Positions 48,101-62,430 of a stretch of DNA of 64,000 nucleotides are shown one piece after another. The position numbers were made by a program, and so were the translations under genes. Numbering within the stretch: position 1 is the stretch's first letter; the number at the start of each line of letters is the position of its first letter. Below the pieces are notes generated by a model. That model was not told the origin of the DNA, ran no database searches, and worked only from the letters and a program-made list of their open reading frames with translations. The stretch comes from Penaeus vannamei (lineage: Eukaryota > Arthropoda > Malacostraca > Decapoda > Penaeidae), in assembly GCF_042767895.1 (NCBI RefSeq), contig NC_091578.1, positions 20,127,177 through 20,191,176 on the forward strand, given 5' to 3'.

Positions 48101-50120
48101 ATGATAATCTTCATAATTACTGCAATAATAGCAATAATTAACTCTATTCCAATAATTTCCATACTAATAATGGCAATAGAAATAATAATGACATCATTAT
48201 CAGTCATTATAATTATTATTATTGTCATTATTATTTCTAAGATCATCATTATTGCTGTTATTTTTATGTAAATAGTTATAATGATAAAAATAGCAATGGT
48301 AATTATTATAACTCCTATAATGATGATAATAATAATGATAATCATGATGATAATGACTATAATAATAATAATCATAAAAATGATGACAGTAATGATAATG
48401 ATAATAATTATCATTAAGTCCATTCATAATGAAATAAAGGCCAGAAGTAATAAAATCCCAAAAGTCGAAAAACAGCAAAATCTAGCGTATTACAGCCTTT
48501 TGAGAGAAACGTCGCAAAAAAACCCTTTTCGCTTTTTAATGGAAATAAGAGGGTTTTCACATTAATTCAGGCAATTACGAGGATTTCCATGACGATTTCT
48601 TTATTATTGACAATAATGATAATTATGATGGTAATGACAATGATAATGACAATAATAATGATAATAATAAAAAAGTCATTATTATCATGATAATCTTGAT
48701 AATTACTGCAGTAATAGTAATAATGAACTCTATTCCAATAATTTCCATACTAATAATGGCAATAGAAATAGCATCATTATCATTGTCATTTTAATTATTG
48801 TAACTGCAATAATGATAATAATAATGATAATCATGATGATAATGACTATAATATCAATAATCTTTAGAAATTATGACAGCAATGATAATAATGATAATAA
48901 TTATCATTCAGTCCATTTATAATGATAATCTTGATAATCACTGCAACAATAGCAATAATTTACTCTATTCTAATAATTGTCATACTAATAATGGCAATAG
49001 AAATAATAATATCATTATCATTGTCATTATAATTATTATTATTGTCATTATTATTTCTAAGATCATCATTATTGCTATTATCATTATATAGATTGTTATA
49101 ATGATAAAAAATAGCAATAAGAATGATCATAACTGCAATAATGATGATAATAATTATAACCATGATGATAACGACTATGATGATATTAATCATAAAAATG
49201 ATGACAGTAATGACAATAATGATAATAATTACCATTCAGCCTATTCATAATGAAATAAAGGCCAGAAGTAATAAAATCCCAAAAGTCGAAAAAACGGCTA
49301 AATCTAGCCTTTTGAGAGAAACGTTGAGAAAAAATCTTTTCGCTTTTTAATGGTAATTATGAGGATTTTAACATTAATTCAGGTAATTATGAGGATTTTT
49401 ACATTAATTTTGGTAATTATGATGATTTCCATGATGATTCCTTTATTATTGACAATAATGATGATAATTATGATGATAATGACAATGATAATGATAACAA
49501 TAATGATAATAATGAGTCATTATTGTAATGATAATCTTGATAATTACTTTAATAATAGCAATAATTAACTCTATTCCAATAATTTCCATACTAGTAATGG
49601 CAATAGAAATAACAATAACATAATTATCATTGTCATTATAATTATTGTTATTGTCATTATTATTTCTAAGATCATTATTGCTATTATCATTATATAAATA
49701 GTTATAATGATATAAATAGTAATGATAATTAGCATAATAATTATTATAACTGCAATAATGATGATAATAATAATGATAATCATGATGATAATGACTATAA
49801 TGACAATAGTCATAAAAATAATGACAGTAATGATAATAATGATGATAATAATTATCAGTCAGTCCATTTATAATGAAATAAAGGCCAGAAGTAAGAAAAT
49901 CCCAGAAGTCGAAAAAACGGCAAAATGTAGCGTATTTGAGAGAAACGTGGAAAAAAACCTTTTCGCTTTTTAATGGTAATTATAAGGATTTTAGCATTAA
50001 TTCAGGTAATTATGATGATTTCCTTGATGATTGCTTTATTATTGACAATATGATAATTATGTTGATAATGACAATGATAATGACAATAATAATGATAATG
50101 ATGATAAAGTCATAGTTATG
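45151..50120 (-). repeat. Satellite array, - orientation (second copy)
   Basis: Inverted monomers with GGCCAGAAGTAATA or variants near 45718, 46123, 46672, 47261, 47848, 48440, 49260 and 49882, each corresponding to one in 24196-29186. The core near 46160 has a deletion removing the GTATTACAGCC part. Confidence 0.88.
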
Positions 50121-51645
50121 ATGATCCGGCGCAAGGACCTATTACAAAAGGCGTCAAGACAGGACTCCAATGTACTGGATAATGTCCAGGTTTCACTACC
50201 GTAGAGCAAAACTGGTATTACCAGGGCCCTGAAAACCCGTAGCTTGGTCCTTCTGCACAGGTACCGGCATCTCCAAATACTCATGTCGAGAGAGTTCATG
50301 ACCCCTTGCTTCCAGGCCAATCCGTCTACTGACTTCCTGGTCTGACAGCCCAGAGTTATGAACTGCACTACCAAGGTATGTAAAGCTCTCTGTGACCTCA
50401 ATGTCCTCGCAGCAAGCACGTACCGACTGAACAGGTTCTCCTTGTAAGTCCCCAAAGTCCTGGATCTTGGTCTTGGTCCAGGAGATCTCTAGACCCAAGG
50501 GCTTCGCTTTATTACTAAATGCATCGAGGGCCACCACTAAGGTTTCCAAAGACTCAGATAGAATTGCAACATCATCGGCAAAATCAAGGTCTGTAACTTT
50601 AATATTACCCAGTGTTGCTCCACAATGACTTTGAACAATAGCTCTGCCTAGTATCCAGTCCATGCAAGTGTTGAAAAGGCTTGGCGCAAGAACACAGCCT
50701 TTCCTCACTCCTGAACTGACAGGAAAGAAGCTCGACAGGCCTCCACCACACTTTACAGAAGTTTCAGTACCAGTATATAGGTTTGCTATTAGTTCAATAA
50801 TCCTTGTTGGAATTCCTTTCAGGATCTCCCAGAGTGATTCCCGATGTACTGTATCGAACGCCTTCTTGAGGTTGATGTAGGCTGCAAGTAACCCACGTCC
50901 GAACTCACGACGGCGCTCTACAATGACTCGAAGCGCAAGGATACGGTCTATTGTTGACTTACCAGGAGTGAATCCGGATTGCTCTGACCTCTGATGCTTT
51001 AGTAAATGGTCTCTGATACGCCTCAGAAGGATGCGGGCAAGAACCTTGCCTGGTACACTGAGCAGTGTGATGCCGCGGTGATTGGTGCAGTCCCATGGGT
51101 CCCCCTTCCCCTGCTAGAGAGGGATGACCACACCCCTCAACAGGTCAGAGGGAACGGTACCGGACTGCCAAATGGCAGCCAGGACAGCATGCAATCCCCA
51201 CGCCATAGGTTCACCACCAGCCTTTAACAGTTCAGCTGGGATGCCGCAAATACCCGCTGCTTTACCACTCTTCAGCTTAGAAATCGCCTCCCTAACCTCA
51301 GCTAGGGAGGGAGGGTCCTCGCTAATGGGTGGGTCCGGCAGCGGAATCACGGCACTACCCACATCCAAGTTAACTGTTGGAGGGTAAACCTGATACAACT
51401 GCTCAAAGTATTCAGCCCAACGCTCCCTCACCGCAACAGGATCTGAGACAATCTGGCCACCCACTAAGCGAACTGCAGTCACCTGTGAAGAGGGCTTGGG
51501 GTTCAGTTTTCTCAGGGCTTTGTATGCAGGACGAAGGACATTTACTAAGAAATGGCATTCAACCTCCTCAGCAAGATTCCTAATAAACTGTTCCTTGTCC
51601 CTTCTTAACAGAGACCGAGTTCTGCGCACCTGAGAACGATGCAAA
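50121..51645 (-). mobile_element. RTE-like LINE internal fragment, - strand (second copy)
   Basis: Same limits and same satellite junctions as 29187-30711 at an offset of 20934, so it is a duplicated fragment and not a new insertion. A handful of substitutions separate the two. Confidence 0.9.
50196..51644 (-). pseudogene. LINE reverse transcriptase, with extra nonsense codon
   Basis: The frame is that of the 30-kb copy but is cut at about 51114 by TAG within the IPLW segment (CTGCTAGAGAGG on the + strand). The upstream part is 51114-51644 (linker to GVVIPL) and the downstream part reads from RKGCVLAPSLF, where motif B Gln of VRQGC is also changed to Lys. Motif A again has Asn (INLKKAFDTV); motif C FADD is intact. 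The same C-terminal frameshift after RIGLEA is present. Confidence 0.83.
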
Positions 51646-54600
51646 CATCATGATTACCTAAATTAATGTTAAAATCCTTATAATTAACATTAAAAAGCGA
51701 AAAGGTTTTTTTCGACGTTTCTCTCAAAATGCTGTAATACGCTAGATTTTGCCGTTTTTTCGACTTTTGGGATTTTATTACTTCGGGCCTTTATTTCATT
51801 CTAAATTGACTGATTGATAATTATTATCATCATTATTATCATTACTGTCATCATTTTTATGATTATTATCATTATAGTCATTATTATTATGATTATCATT
51901 ATTATTATCATCATTATTGCAGTTATAATAATTGCTATGTTAATTATTTTTGCCATTTTTATTATAAATATTTATATAATGATAATAGCAATAATGATGA
52001 TCTTAGAAATAATAATATCAATAATAATAATTATAATGACAATGATAATGATATTATTATTTCTATTACCAATATTAGTATGGAAATTATTGGAATAGAG
52101 TTAATTATATCTATTATTGCAGTAATTATCAAGATTATCATTATAATTATGACTTTATCATTATTATCATTATTAAAATCATTATCATTGTCATTATCAT
52201 CATAATTATCATCATTATTGTCAATAATAAAGGAATCCTCAGGAAAATCATCATAATTACCTGAATTAATGCTAAAATCCTCATAATTACCATTAGAAAG
52301 CGAAAAGGCTTTTTTTCGACGTTTCTCTCAAAAGGCTCGATTTTTCCGTTTTTTCGACGTTTGGAATATTATTATTTCTGGCCATTATTTCATTATGAAA
52401 GGACTGAATGATAATTATCATCACAATGATAATGATGCTATTATTATTTCTATTGCCATTATCAGCATGGAAATTATTGGAATAGAGTTAATTATTGCTA
52501 TTACTGCAGTAATTATCAAGATTATCATTATATTTATGACTTTAACATTATTATCATTATTATTGTCATTATCATTGTCATTATCATCATAATTATCATC
52601 ATTATTGTCAATAATAAAGGAATTATCAAAGAAATCATCATAGTTACCTGAATTAATGTTAAAATCCTCATAATTACCATTAAAAAGCGAAATGGTTTTT
52701 TTCGACATTTCTCACAAAAGGCTGTAATACGCTAGATTTTGCCGTTTTTTCGACTTTTGGGATCTTATTTCTTCTGGACTTTATTTCATTTTAAATGGAC
52801 TGAAAGATAATTATTATCATTATTATCATTACTGTCATCATTTTTATGATTATTATCATTATAGTCATTATCATCATGATTATCATTATTATTATCATTA
52901 TAGTCATTATCATCATGATTATCATTATTATTATCATCATTATTGCAGTTATAATAATTATCATGCTAATTATTATTGCTATTTTTATCATTATAACTAT
53001 TTATATAATGATGATAGCAATAAAGATGATCTTAGAAATAATAATGACAATAATAATAATTATAATGACAATGATAATGATGTTATTATTTCTATTGCCA
53101 TTATTAGTATGGGAATTATTGGAATAGCGTTAATTATTGCTATTATTGCAGTAATTATCCAGATTATCATTATAATTATGACTTTATCATTATCATTATT
53201 ATTGTCATTATCTTTGTCATTATCATCATAATTATCATTATTGTCAATAATAAAGGAAACATCATGGAAATCATTATAATTGCCTGAATAAATGTGAAAA
53301 TCATCATAATTACCATTAAAAGTGAAAAGGTTTATTTTCCAACGTTTCTCTCAAAAGGCTGTAATACGCTAGATTTTGCCGTTTTTTCGACTTTTGGGAT
53401 TTTATTACTTCCGGCCTTTATTTCATTATAAATTGACTGAATGATAATTAGTATCATCATTATTATAATTACTGTCATCATTTTTATGATTATTATCATT
53501 ATAGTCATTATCATCATGATTATCATTATTATCATTATTGCAGTTATAATAATTATTATGCTAATTATTATTGCTATTTTTATCATTATAACTATTTATA
53601 TAATGATAATAGGAAAAATGATAATCTTAAAAATAATGATGATCTTTAAAAAAATAATGGCAATAATAATGATTATAATCACAATGATAATGATGTTATT
53701 ATTTCTATTGCCATTATTAGTATGGAAATTATTGGAATAGTGATTATCATAATTATGACTTTATCCTTATTATCATTATTATTGTCATTATCTCTGTAAT
53801 CATCATCATAATTATCATTAATATTGTCAATAATTAAGGAATCATAAGGGAAATCATCATAATTACCTGAATGAATGTTAAAATCCTTGTAATTAACATT
53901 AAAAAGCGAAAAGGTTTTTTTTCTACGGTTCTCTCAAAAGGCTAGATTTTTTCCGTTTTTTTCGACTTTTGGGATTTTATAACTTCTGGCCTTTATTTCA
54001 TTATAAATGGACTGAATGATTATTATCATCATTATTATCATTACTGTCATCATATATATGATTATTGTCATTATAGTCATTATCATCATGATTACTATTA
54101 TTATTATCATCATTATTGCACTTATAATAATTATCATGCTAATTATTATTGCTATTTTTATCATTATAACTATTTATATAATGATAATAGCAATAATGAT
54201 GATCTTAGAAATAATAATGACAATAATAATAATTATAATGACAATGATAATGATGTTATTATTTCTATTGCCATTATTAGTATGAAAATTATTGGAATAG
54301 AGTTAATTATTGCTAATAGTGCAGTAATTATCAAGATTAGCATTATAATTATGACTATCATTATTATAATTATTATTGTCATTATCATTGTCATTATAAT
54401 CATAATTATCATCATTATTGTCAATAATAAAGGAATCATCAGGGAAATCATCATAATTACCTGAATTAATGTTAAAATTTTCATAATTACTATTAAAATG
54501 CGAACAGGCTTTTTCGACGTTTCTCTCAAAAGGCTGTTATGCACCAGATTTTTCCGTTTTTTCAACATTTGGGATTTTATTACTCCTGGCCTTTATTTCA

Positions 54601-57600
54601 TTATAAATGGACTGAATGATGATTATTATCATCATTATTATCATGACTGTAATCATTTTTATAATTATTATCATTATAGTCATTATCATGATGATTATCA
54701 TTATTATTATTACAGTTATAATAATTATTATGCTAATTATTATTGCTATTTTTATCATTATAACTACTTATATAATGATAATAGTATTAATGATGATCTT
54801 AGAAATAATAATGACAATAATAATAATTATAATGACAATGATAATGATGTTATTATTATTTCTATTGCCATTATTAGTATGGAAATTATTGGAAGAGAGT
54901 TAATTATTGATATTATTGCAGTAATTCTCAAGATTACCATTATAATTATGACTTTATCCTTATTATCATTATCATTGTCATTATCATTGTCATTATCATC
55001 ATAATTATCATCATTATTGTCAATAATAAAGGAATCATCAGGGAAATCATCATAATTATCTGAATTAATGTTAAAATCCCAATAATTAGCATTAGAGACC
55101 GAAAAGGTTTTTTTCGACGTTTCTCTCAAAAAGGACTGAATGATAAATTTTATCATTATTATCATAACTGTCTTCATTTTCATGATTATTATCATTATAG
55201 TCATTATCATCATTATTATCATTACTGTCTTCATTTTTATGATTATTATCATTATAGTCATTATCATCATGATTATCATTATTATCATCCTTATTGAAGT
55301 TACAATTAGTATGCTAATTATTATTGCTATTTTAAATCATTATAACTATTTATATAATGATAATAGCAATAATGATGATCTTAGAAATAATAATGACAAT
55401 AATAATGATAATCATAATCATAATGATAATGATGTTATTATTATTTCTATTGCCATTATCAGTATGGAAATTATTGGAATAGAGTTAATTATATTTATGA
55501 CTTTATCATTATTATCATTATTATTGTCATTGTCATTGTCATTATCATCATAATTATCTTCATTATTGTCAATAATAAAGGAATCATCAGGTAAATCATT
55601 ATAGTTGCCTGAATTAATGTTAAAATCCTCATAATTACCATTAAAAAGCGAAAAATGTTTTTTTCGACCTTGCTCTCATAAGGCTGTAATACGCTAGATT
55701 TTGCCGTTTTTCGACTTTTTACAATTGTATTACTTTTATTTCAATATAAATGGACTGAATGATAATTATTATCATCATTATCATTACTGTCATCATATTT
55801 ATGATTATTATCATTATATCCATTATCATCGTGATTATCATTATTATCCTCATTATTGCCGTTATAATAATTATTATGCTAATTATCATTGCTATTTTTA
55901 TCATTATAACTATTTATATAATGATAATAGCAATAATGATGATCTTAGAAATACTAGTGACAATAATAATAATTATAATGACAATGATAATGATATTATT
56001 ATTTCTATTGCCATTATTGGTATGAAAATTATTGGAATAGTGTTAATTATTGCTATTATTGCAGTAATTATCAAGATTATCATTATAATTTTGACTATCA
56101 TTATTATCATTATTATTGTCATTATTATTCTCATTATCATCACAATTATCATTATCCTCAATAATAAAGGCATCATTAGGGAAATGTAATACGCTAGATT
56201 TTCCGTTTTTTGGACTTCTGGGATTTTATTACTTCTGGCCTTTATTTCATTATAAATGGACTGAATGATGATTATTATCATCATTATCATTACTATCATC
56301 ATTTTTATGATTAATATAATTATAGTCATTATCATCATGATTATTATTATTATCATCATTATTGCAGTATTAATAATTTTATGCTTATTATCATTGCTAT
56401 TTTTATCATTATAACTATTTATATAATGATAATAGCAATAATGATGATCTTAGAAATAATGATGATCTTAGAAATAATAATGACAATAATAATAATTATA
56501 AAGACAATGATAATGATATTATTTCTATTGCCATTATTAGTATGGAAATTATTGGAATAGTGTTAATTCTTGCTATTATTGGAGTAACTATCAAGATTAT
56601 CATTATAAGTATGACTTTATACTTATTATCATTATTATTGTCATTTTCTTTGTCATTATTATCATAATTATCATTATTATTGTCAATATTAAAGGAATCA
56701 TCAGGGAAATCATCATAATTAATATTAAAGAGCGAAAAGGTTTTTTTTTCGATGTTTCTCCCAAAAGGCTATATTTTTTTCCGTTTTATTCGACTTCTGG
56801 GATTTTATTAATTCTGGGCTTGATTTCATTATAAATGGACTGAGTGATAATTATTATCATCATTATTATCATTACTGTCATCCTTTTTATGATTATCATT
56901 ATACTCATTATCATCATGATTATCATTACCATTATCATCATTATTGCAGTTATAATAATTATTATGCTAATTATTATTGATATTTTCATCATTATAACTA
57001 TTTATATAATGATAATAGCAATAATGATGATCTTAGAAAGAATAATGACAATAATAATAATTATAATGACAATGATAATGATGTTATTATTATTTCTATT
57101 GCCATTATTAGTATGGAAATTATTGGAATACAGTTAATTATTGCTATTATTGCAGTAATTATATAGATTATCATTATAATTATGACTTTATCATTATTAT
57201 CATTATTTTTTTTATCATTGTCATTATCATCATAATTATCATTATCATTGCCAATAATAAAGGAATCATCATGGAAATCATCATAAATACCTGAATTAAT
57301 GTTAAAATCCCCATAATTACCATTAGAAAGCGAAAAGGGTATTTTCGACATTTCCCTCATTTTTATGATTATCAATATAGTCATTATCATCATGATTATC
57401 AATATTATTATCATCATTATTGCAGTTATGATAATTAGTATGCTAATCATTATTGCTATTTTTATCCTTATAACTATTTATATAATGATAATAGCAATAA
57501 TGATGATCTTAGAAATACTAATGACAATAATAATAATTATAATGATAATGATAATGATACTATTTCTGTTGCCATTATTAGTATCGAAATTATTGGAATA

Positions 57601-59961
57601 GACTTAATTATTGCTAATATTGCAGTGATTATCAAGATTATCATTATATTTATGATTTTATCATTATCATTATTACTATCATTATTTCCGTCATTATCAT
57701 TATAATTATCATCATTATTGTCAATAATAAAGGATTCATCATGGAAAGCATTGTCATTGCCTGAATTAATGTTAAAATCCTCCTAATTACCATTAAAAAG
57801 CGGAAAGTTTTTTTTTTTGTTTACGTCCCTCTCAATAGGCTGTAATACGGTAGATTTTTCCGTTTTTCGACTATTGGGATTTTATTACTTCTGGCCTTTA
57901 TTTCAGTATAAATTGACTGAATGATAATTAGTATCATCATTAATATCATTACTGTCATCATTTTCATGATTATTATCATTATAGTCATTATCATCATGAT
58001 TATCATTATTATTATCATCATTATTGCAGTTATAATAATTAGTATGCTAATTATTATTGCTATTTTTATCATTATAACTATTTATATAATGATAATAGCA
58101 ATAATGATGATCTTAGAAATAATAATGACAATAATAATAATTATAATGACAATGATAATGATGTTATTATTATTTCTTTTGCCATCATCAGTACGAAAAT
58201 TATTGGAATAGAGTTAATTATTGCTATTATTGCAGTAATTATTAAGATTATCATTATGTTTATGACTTTGTCATTATTATCATTATTATTGTCATTATCA
58301 TTGTCAATAATAAAGGAATCATCATGGAAATCATTATAATTGCCTGAATTAATGTTAAAATCCTCATAATTACCATTAAAAAGCGAAAAGGTTTTTTTTC
58401 GACGTTCCTCTCAAAAGGCTGAAATACGCGAGATTTTCCCGTTTTTTCGACTTTGGGGTTTTTATTACTGCTGGTCTTTATGTCATTATAAATTACAATA
58501 ATGATCTTAGAAATATTAATGACAATAATAATAATCATAATGACAATGATAATGATATTATTTCTATTTCCATTAGTAGTATGGAAATTATTGGAATAGA
58601 GTTAATTATTGCTATTATTGCAGTAATTATCAAGATTATCATTATAATTATGACTATCATTATTATCATTATTGTCATTATCATTGTCATTACCGTCATA
58701 ATTATCATCATTATTGTCAATAAGAAAGAATTCATCATGGAAATAATCATAATTACCTGAATTTATTTTAAAATCCTCATAATTACCATCATACAACGAA
58801 AAGGTTTTTTTTCGACGTTTCTCCCAGATATCGAAAAAACGGCAAAATCTAGCGTATTACAGCCCGTAATACGCTAGATTTTGCCGTTTTTCGACATCTG
58901 GGATTTTATTACTTCTGGCATTTATTTCATTAAGAATGGACTGAATGATAATTATTATCATCATTATTATCATTACTGTCATCATTTTTATGATTATTAT
59001 CATTATTACAGTTATAATAATTATTATGCTAATTATTATTGCTATTTTATCATTATAACTATTTATATAATGATAATAGCTAAAGTGATGATCTTAGAAA
59101 TAATAATGACAATAATAATAATTATAATGACAATGATAATGATGTTATTATTTCTATTGCCATTATTAATATGGAAATTATTGGAATAGCGTTAATTATT
59201 GCTATTATTACAGTAATCATCAAGATTATCATTATAATTGTGACTTTATCATGATTATAATTTTTATTGTCATTATCAATGTCTTTATCATAACAATTAT
59301 CATCATTATTGTCAATAATAAAGGAATCATCATGAAAATCATCATAATTACTTGAATTAATGTTAAAATCCTCATAAATACCCTTAAAAAGCGAAAAGGT
59401 TTTTTCGACGTTTCTCTGAAAAACCTGTAATACGCTAGATTTTGCCGTTTTTTTCGACTTTTGGGATTTTATTACTTCTGGCCCTTATTTCATTATAAAT
59501 GGACTGAATGATAATTATTATCATTATTATCATTACTGTCATCATTTTTATGATTATCATCATTATAGTCATTATCATCATGATTATCATTATTATTATT
59601 ATCATCATTATTGCAGTTATAATAATTATTATGCTAATTATTATTGCTATTTTTATCATTATAACTATTTATATAATGATAATAGCAATAATGATGATCT
59701 TAGAAAAGATGATGACAATAATAATAATTATAATGACAATGATAATGATGTTATTATTTCTATTGCCATTATTAATATGGAAATTATTGGAAGAGTTAAT
59801 TATTTCTATTATTGCAGTAATTATAAAGATTATCATTATAATTATGACTTTAAAATTATTATAATTATTATTGTCATTATCATCATAATTATCATCATTA
59901 TTGTCAATAATAAAGGATTCATCAGGAAAATCATCATAATTACCTGAATTAATCTTAAAAT
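51646..59961 (+). repeat. Satellite array, + orientation (second copy)
   Basis: Parallel to 30712-39070 monomer by monomer. It carries the 57-bp duplication at 55167-55280, the doubled 18-bp unit at 56441-56476, and the foldback at 58823-58902 with one substitution and one missing T compared with the perfect form at 37931-38011. Confidence 0.9.
58823..58902. repeat. Foldback at the satellite core (second copy)
   Basis: The left arm 58823-58860 (CCCAGATATCGAAAAAACGG start) and right arm 58866-58902 flank the loop AGCCC. The arms differ by one substitution and one single-T indel, while 37931-38011 is perfect. Confidence 0.9.
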
Positions 59962-59980
59962 CTACGCCAAACTTGCATCC

Positions 59981-60922
59981 GTGGCAGACAGTTGTCCCCG
60001 GCGAGATATTCATATTGTTCTGGGTGACTTCAATGCAGTATCTGGCTATGAGATGTCAGTCGGTCCTCATGGTTCGGGAGTTGATACTGGCAGTGAGAAT
60101 TCCCTCCTTTTCCGGGATTTTTCTAGATCCCAGAAATTGAGGATTTCTGGTTCCTGGTACCAGTGCCCAGACCCACATCGTTGGACATGGTACAGGGATG
60201 CGGGTAATGCAACCAAGGAGATCGACCACATTCTCGTTAGCACTCGTTGGAGGATCCTCCAGAACTGCAGGGTGTATAGGAGTTCTGAATTCTGTGGTAC
60301 TGACCATAGATTAGTTGTGGCTACCCTCCAGGTACACTTCAAAACTCCCCAGCGGCCCAATGATCACCCTAGGGTGTTTCATCTGGACAGGCTGAAGGAG
60401 AGGGAGTGTGCTCGGAGGTTTGCTGAGACAATCTCTGATCGGTTCACAGCGCTTGACAATCTGACGGACCCTGTACTTCTGTGGGACACCTTCAAGCGTT
60501 ATACGCTTGATGCAGCCCAAGAATTGATTGGAGAACGCCCGAGACCAAGACAGAATTCAATTTCTCAGGAGACACTGGAAGCCACTGATGCTTGCCGTGC
60601 GGCTCGTCTGGCAGAAGATCGGGATTTGCACCGTTCTCAGGTGCGCAGAACTCGGTCTCTGTTAAGAAGGGACAAGGAACAGTTTATTAGGAATCTTGCT
60701 GAGGAGGTTGAAGACCATTTCTCTGTAAATGACCTTCGTCCTACATACCAAGACCTGAGAAATCTGAACTCCAAGCCCTCTTCACAGGCGACTGCAGTTC
60801 GCTTAGTGGGTGGCCAGATTGTCTCAGATCCTTTTGCGGTGAGGGAGCGTTGGGCTGAATATTTGAGCAGTTGTATCAGGTTGACCCTCCAACAGTTAAC
60901 TTGGATGTGGGTAGTGCCGTGA
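59981..60922 (+). pseudogene. LINE endonuclease C-terminal half and linker (second copy)
   Basis: A 313-codon frame equivalent to 39090-40031 with a few substitutions (for example WYQCPDP for WYQHPDP and TLQVHF for TLQIHF). It keeps the GDFNA, IDHILVS and GTDHRLV blocks and ends at the same one-base frameshift. Confidence 0.83.
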
Positions 60923-61434
60923 TTCCGCTGCCGGACCCACCCATTAGCAAGGACCCTCTGGTGGTGAACCTATGGCGTGGGGATTGCATGCTGTCCTGGC
61001 TGCCATTTGGCAGTCCGGTACCGTTCCCTCTGACCTGTTGAGGAGTGTGGTCATCCCTCTCTGGAAGGGGAAGGGGGACCGATAGGACTGCACCAATCAC
61101 CGCGGCATCACACTGCTCAGTGTACCAGGCAAGGTTCTTGCCCGCATCCTTCTGAGGCGTACCAGAGACCATCTACTAAGGCATCAGAGGCCAGAGCAAT
61201 CCGGATTCACTCCTGGTAAGTCAACAATAGACCGTATCCTTGCGCTTCGAGTCATTGTAGAGCGCCGTCGTGAGTTTGGACGTGGGTTACTTGCAGCCTA
61301 CATCAACCTCAAGAAGGCGTTCGATACAGTACCTCGGGAATCACTCTGGGAGATCCAGAGACTGAGAGAAATTCCAACAAGGATTATTGAACTAATAGCA
61401 AACCTATATACTGGTACTGAAACTTCTGTAAAGT
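60923..61434 (+). pseudogene. LINE RT N-terminal part and motif A, broken (second copy)
   Basis: Contains the 91-bp deletion, the TAG after GKGDR, then readable RT sequence (GITLLSVPGKVLARILLRR, QSGFTPGKSTIDRIL, AYINLKKAFDTVPRES) with Asn at the catalytic position, and the 19-bp deletion at the end that is also in the 40-kb copy. Confidence 0.75.
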
Positions 61435-62430
61435 GTGGTGGGGGCGTGTTCAGGAGTGAGGCAAGGCTGTGTTCTTGCACCAAGCCTTTTCAACACTTGC
61501 ATGGACTGGATACTAGGCAGAGCTACTGTTCAAAGTCATTGTGGAGCTACACTGGGTAATATTAAATATACAGACCTTGATTTTGCCGATGATGTTGCAA
61601 TTCTATCTGAGTCTTTGGAAACCTTAGTGGTGGCCCTCGATGCATTTAGTAATGAAGCGAAGCCCTTGGGTCTAGAGGTCTCCTGGACCAAGACCAAGAT
61701 CCAGGACTTTGGGGACTTACTAGGAGAACCTGTTCAGTCGGTACGTGCTTGCAGCGAGGACATTGAGGTCACAGAGAGCTTTACATACCTTGGTAGTGCA
61801 GTTCATAACTCTGGGCTGTCAGACCAGGAAATCAGTAGACGGATTGGCCTAGCAGCAGGGGTCATGAACTCTCTCGACATGAGTATTTGGAGATGCCGGT
61901 ACCTGTGCAGAAGGACCAAGCTACGGGTTTTCAGGGCCCTGGTAATGCCAGTTTTGCTCTACGGTAGTGAAACCTGGATATTATCCAGTGCACTGGAGTC
62001 CTGTCTTGACGCCTTTTGTAATAGGTCCTTGCGCCGGATCATGGGGTACTGTTGGCGGGACCATGTGTCTAACCAACGGCTGCACCGTGAGACTGGCACA
62101 GGACCTGTTACCTGCACAATCCGGGATCGCCAACTCAGGCTATCTGGCAACCTGGCTCGCTTTCCACAGGCTGATCCTGCCCATCAGGTTGTCTCTGTTC
62201 GAGACAAACCTGGGTGGAGGAGGCCTGTGGGACGACCTAGGAGGTCGTGGCTTAGGCAGATCGATCAAACCTGTCGGGAAGAGCTCGAGATGGGCCGGGC
62301 CCCTGCCTGGCGACTTGCCATGAGAAATCCCAAAAGGTGGAAGCAGAAGGTGGACGCGGCTATGTGCCCCCGTCGGCGTTACCTCCAGATGATGATGATG
62401 ATGTCATTATCATTGTCATTATTACCATAA
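61435..62430 (+). pseudogene. LINE RT motifs B-C and C-terminal region (second copy)
   Basis: A 331-codon frame equivalent to 40635-41630: SGVRQGCVLAPSLF, LDFADDVAIL, LLYGSETWILS, GRPRRSWLRQIDQTC, ending in the same Met run from the GATGATG tail. Single changes such as GNIKYTDLD for GNIKVTDLD distinguish the two. Confidence 0.83.

Larger units (their letters stand above)
59962..62403 (+). mobile_element. RTE-like LINE, 5'-truncated, 3' tail intact (second copy)
   Basis: Same 5' truncation point (CTACGCCAAACTTGC) and same tail junction as 39071-41603, so the copies share one insertion event. It differs by a 91-bp deletion near 60957 that joins GGACCCTC to TGGTGGTGAACC and removes the SGKAAGICG block. 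Confidence 0.9.
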
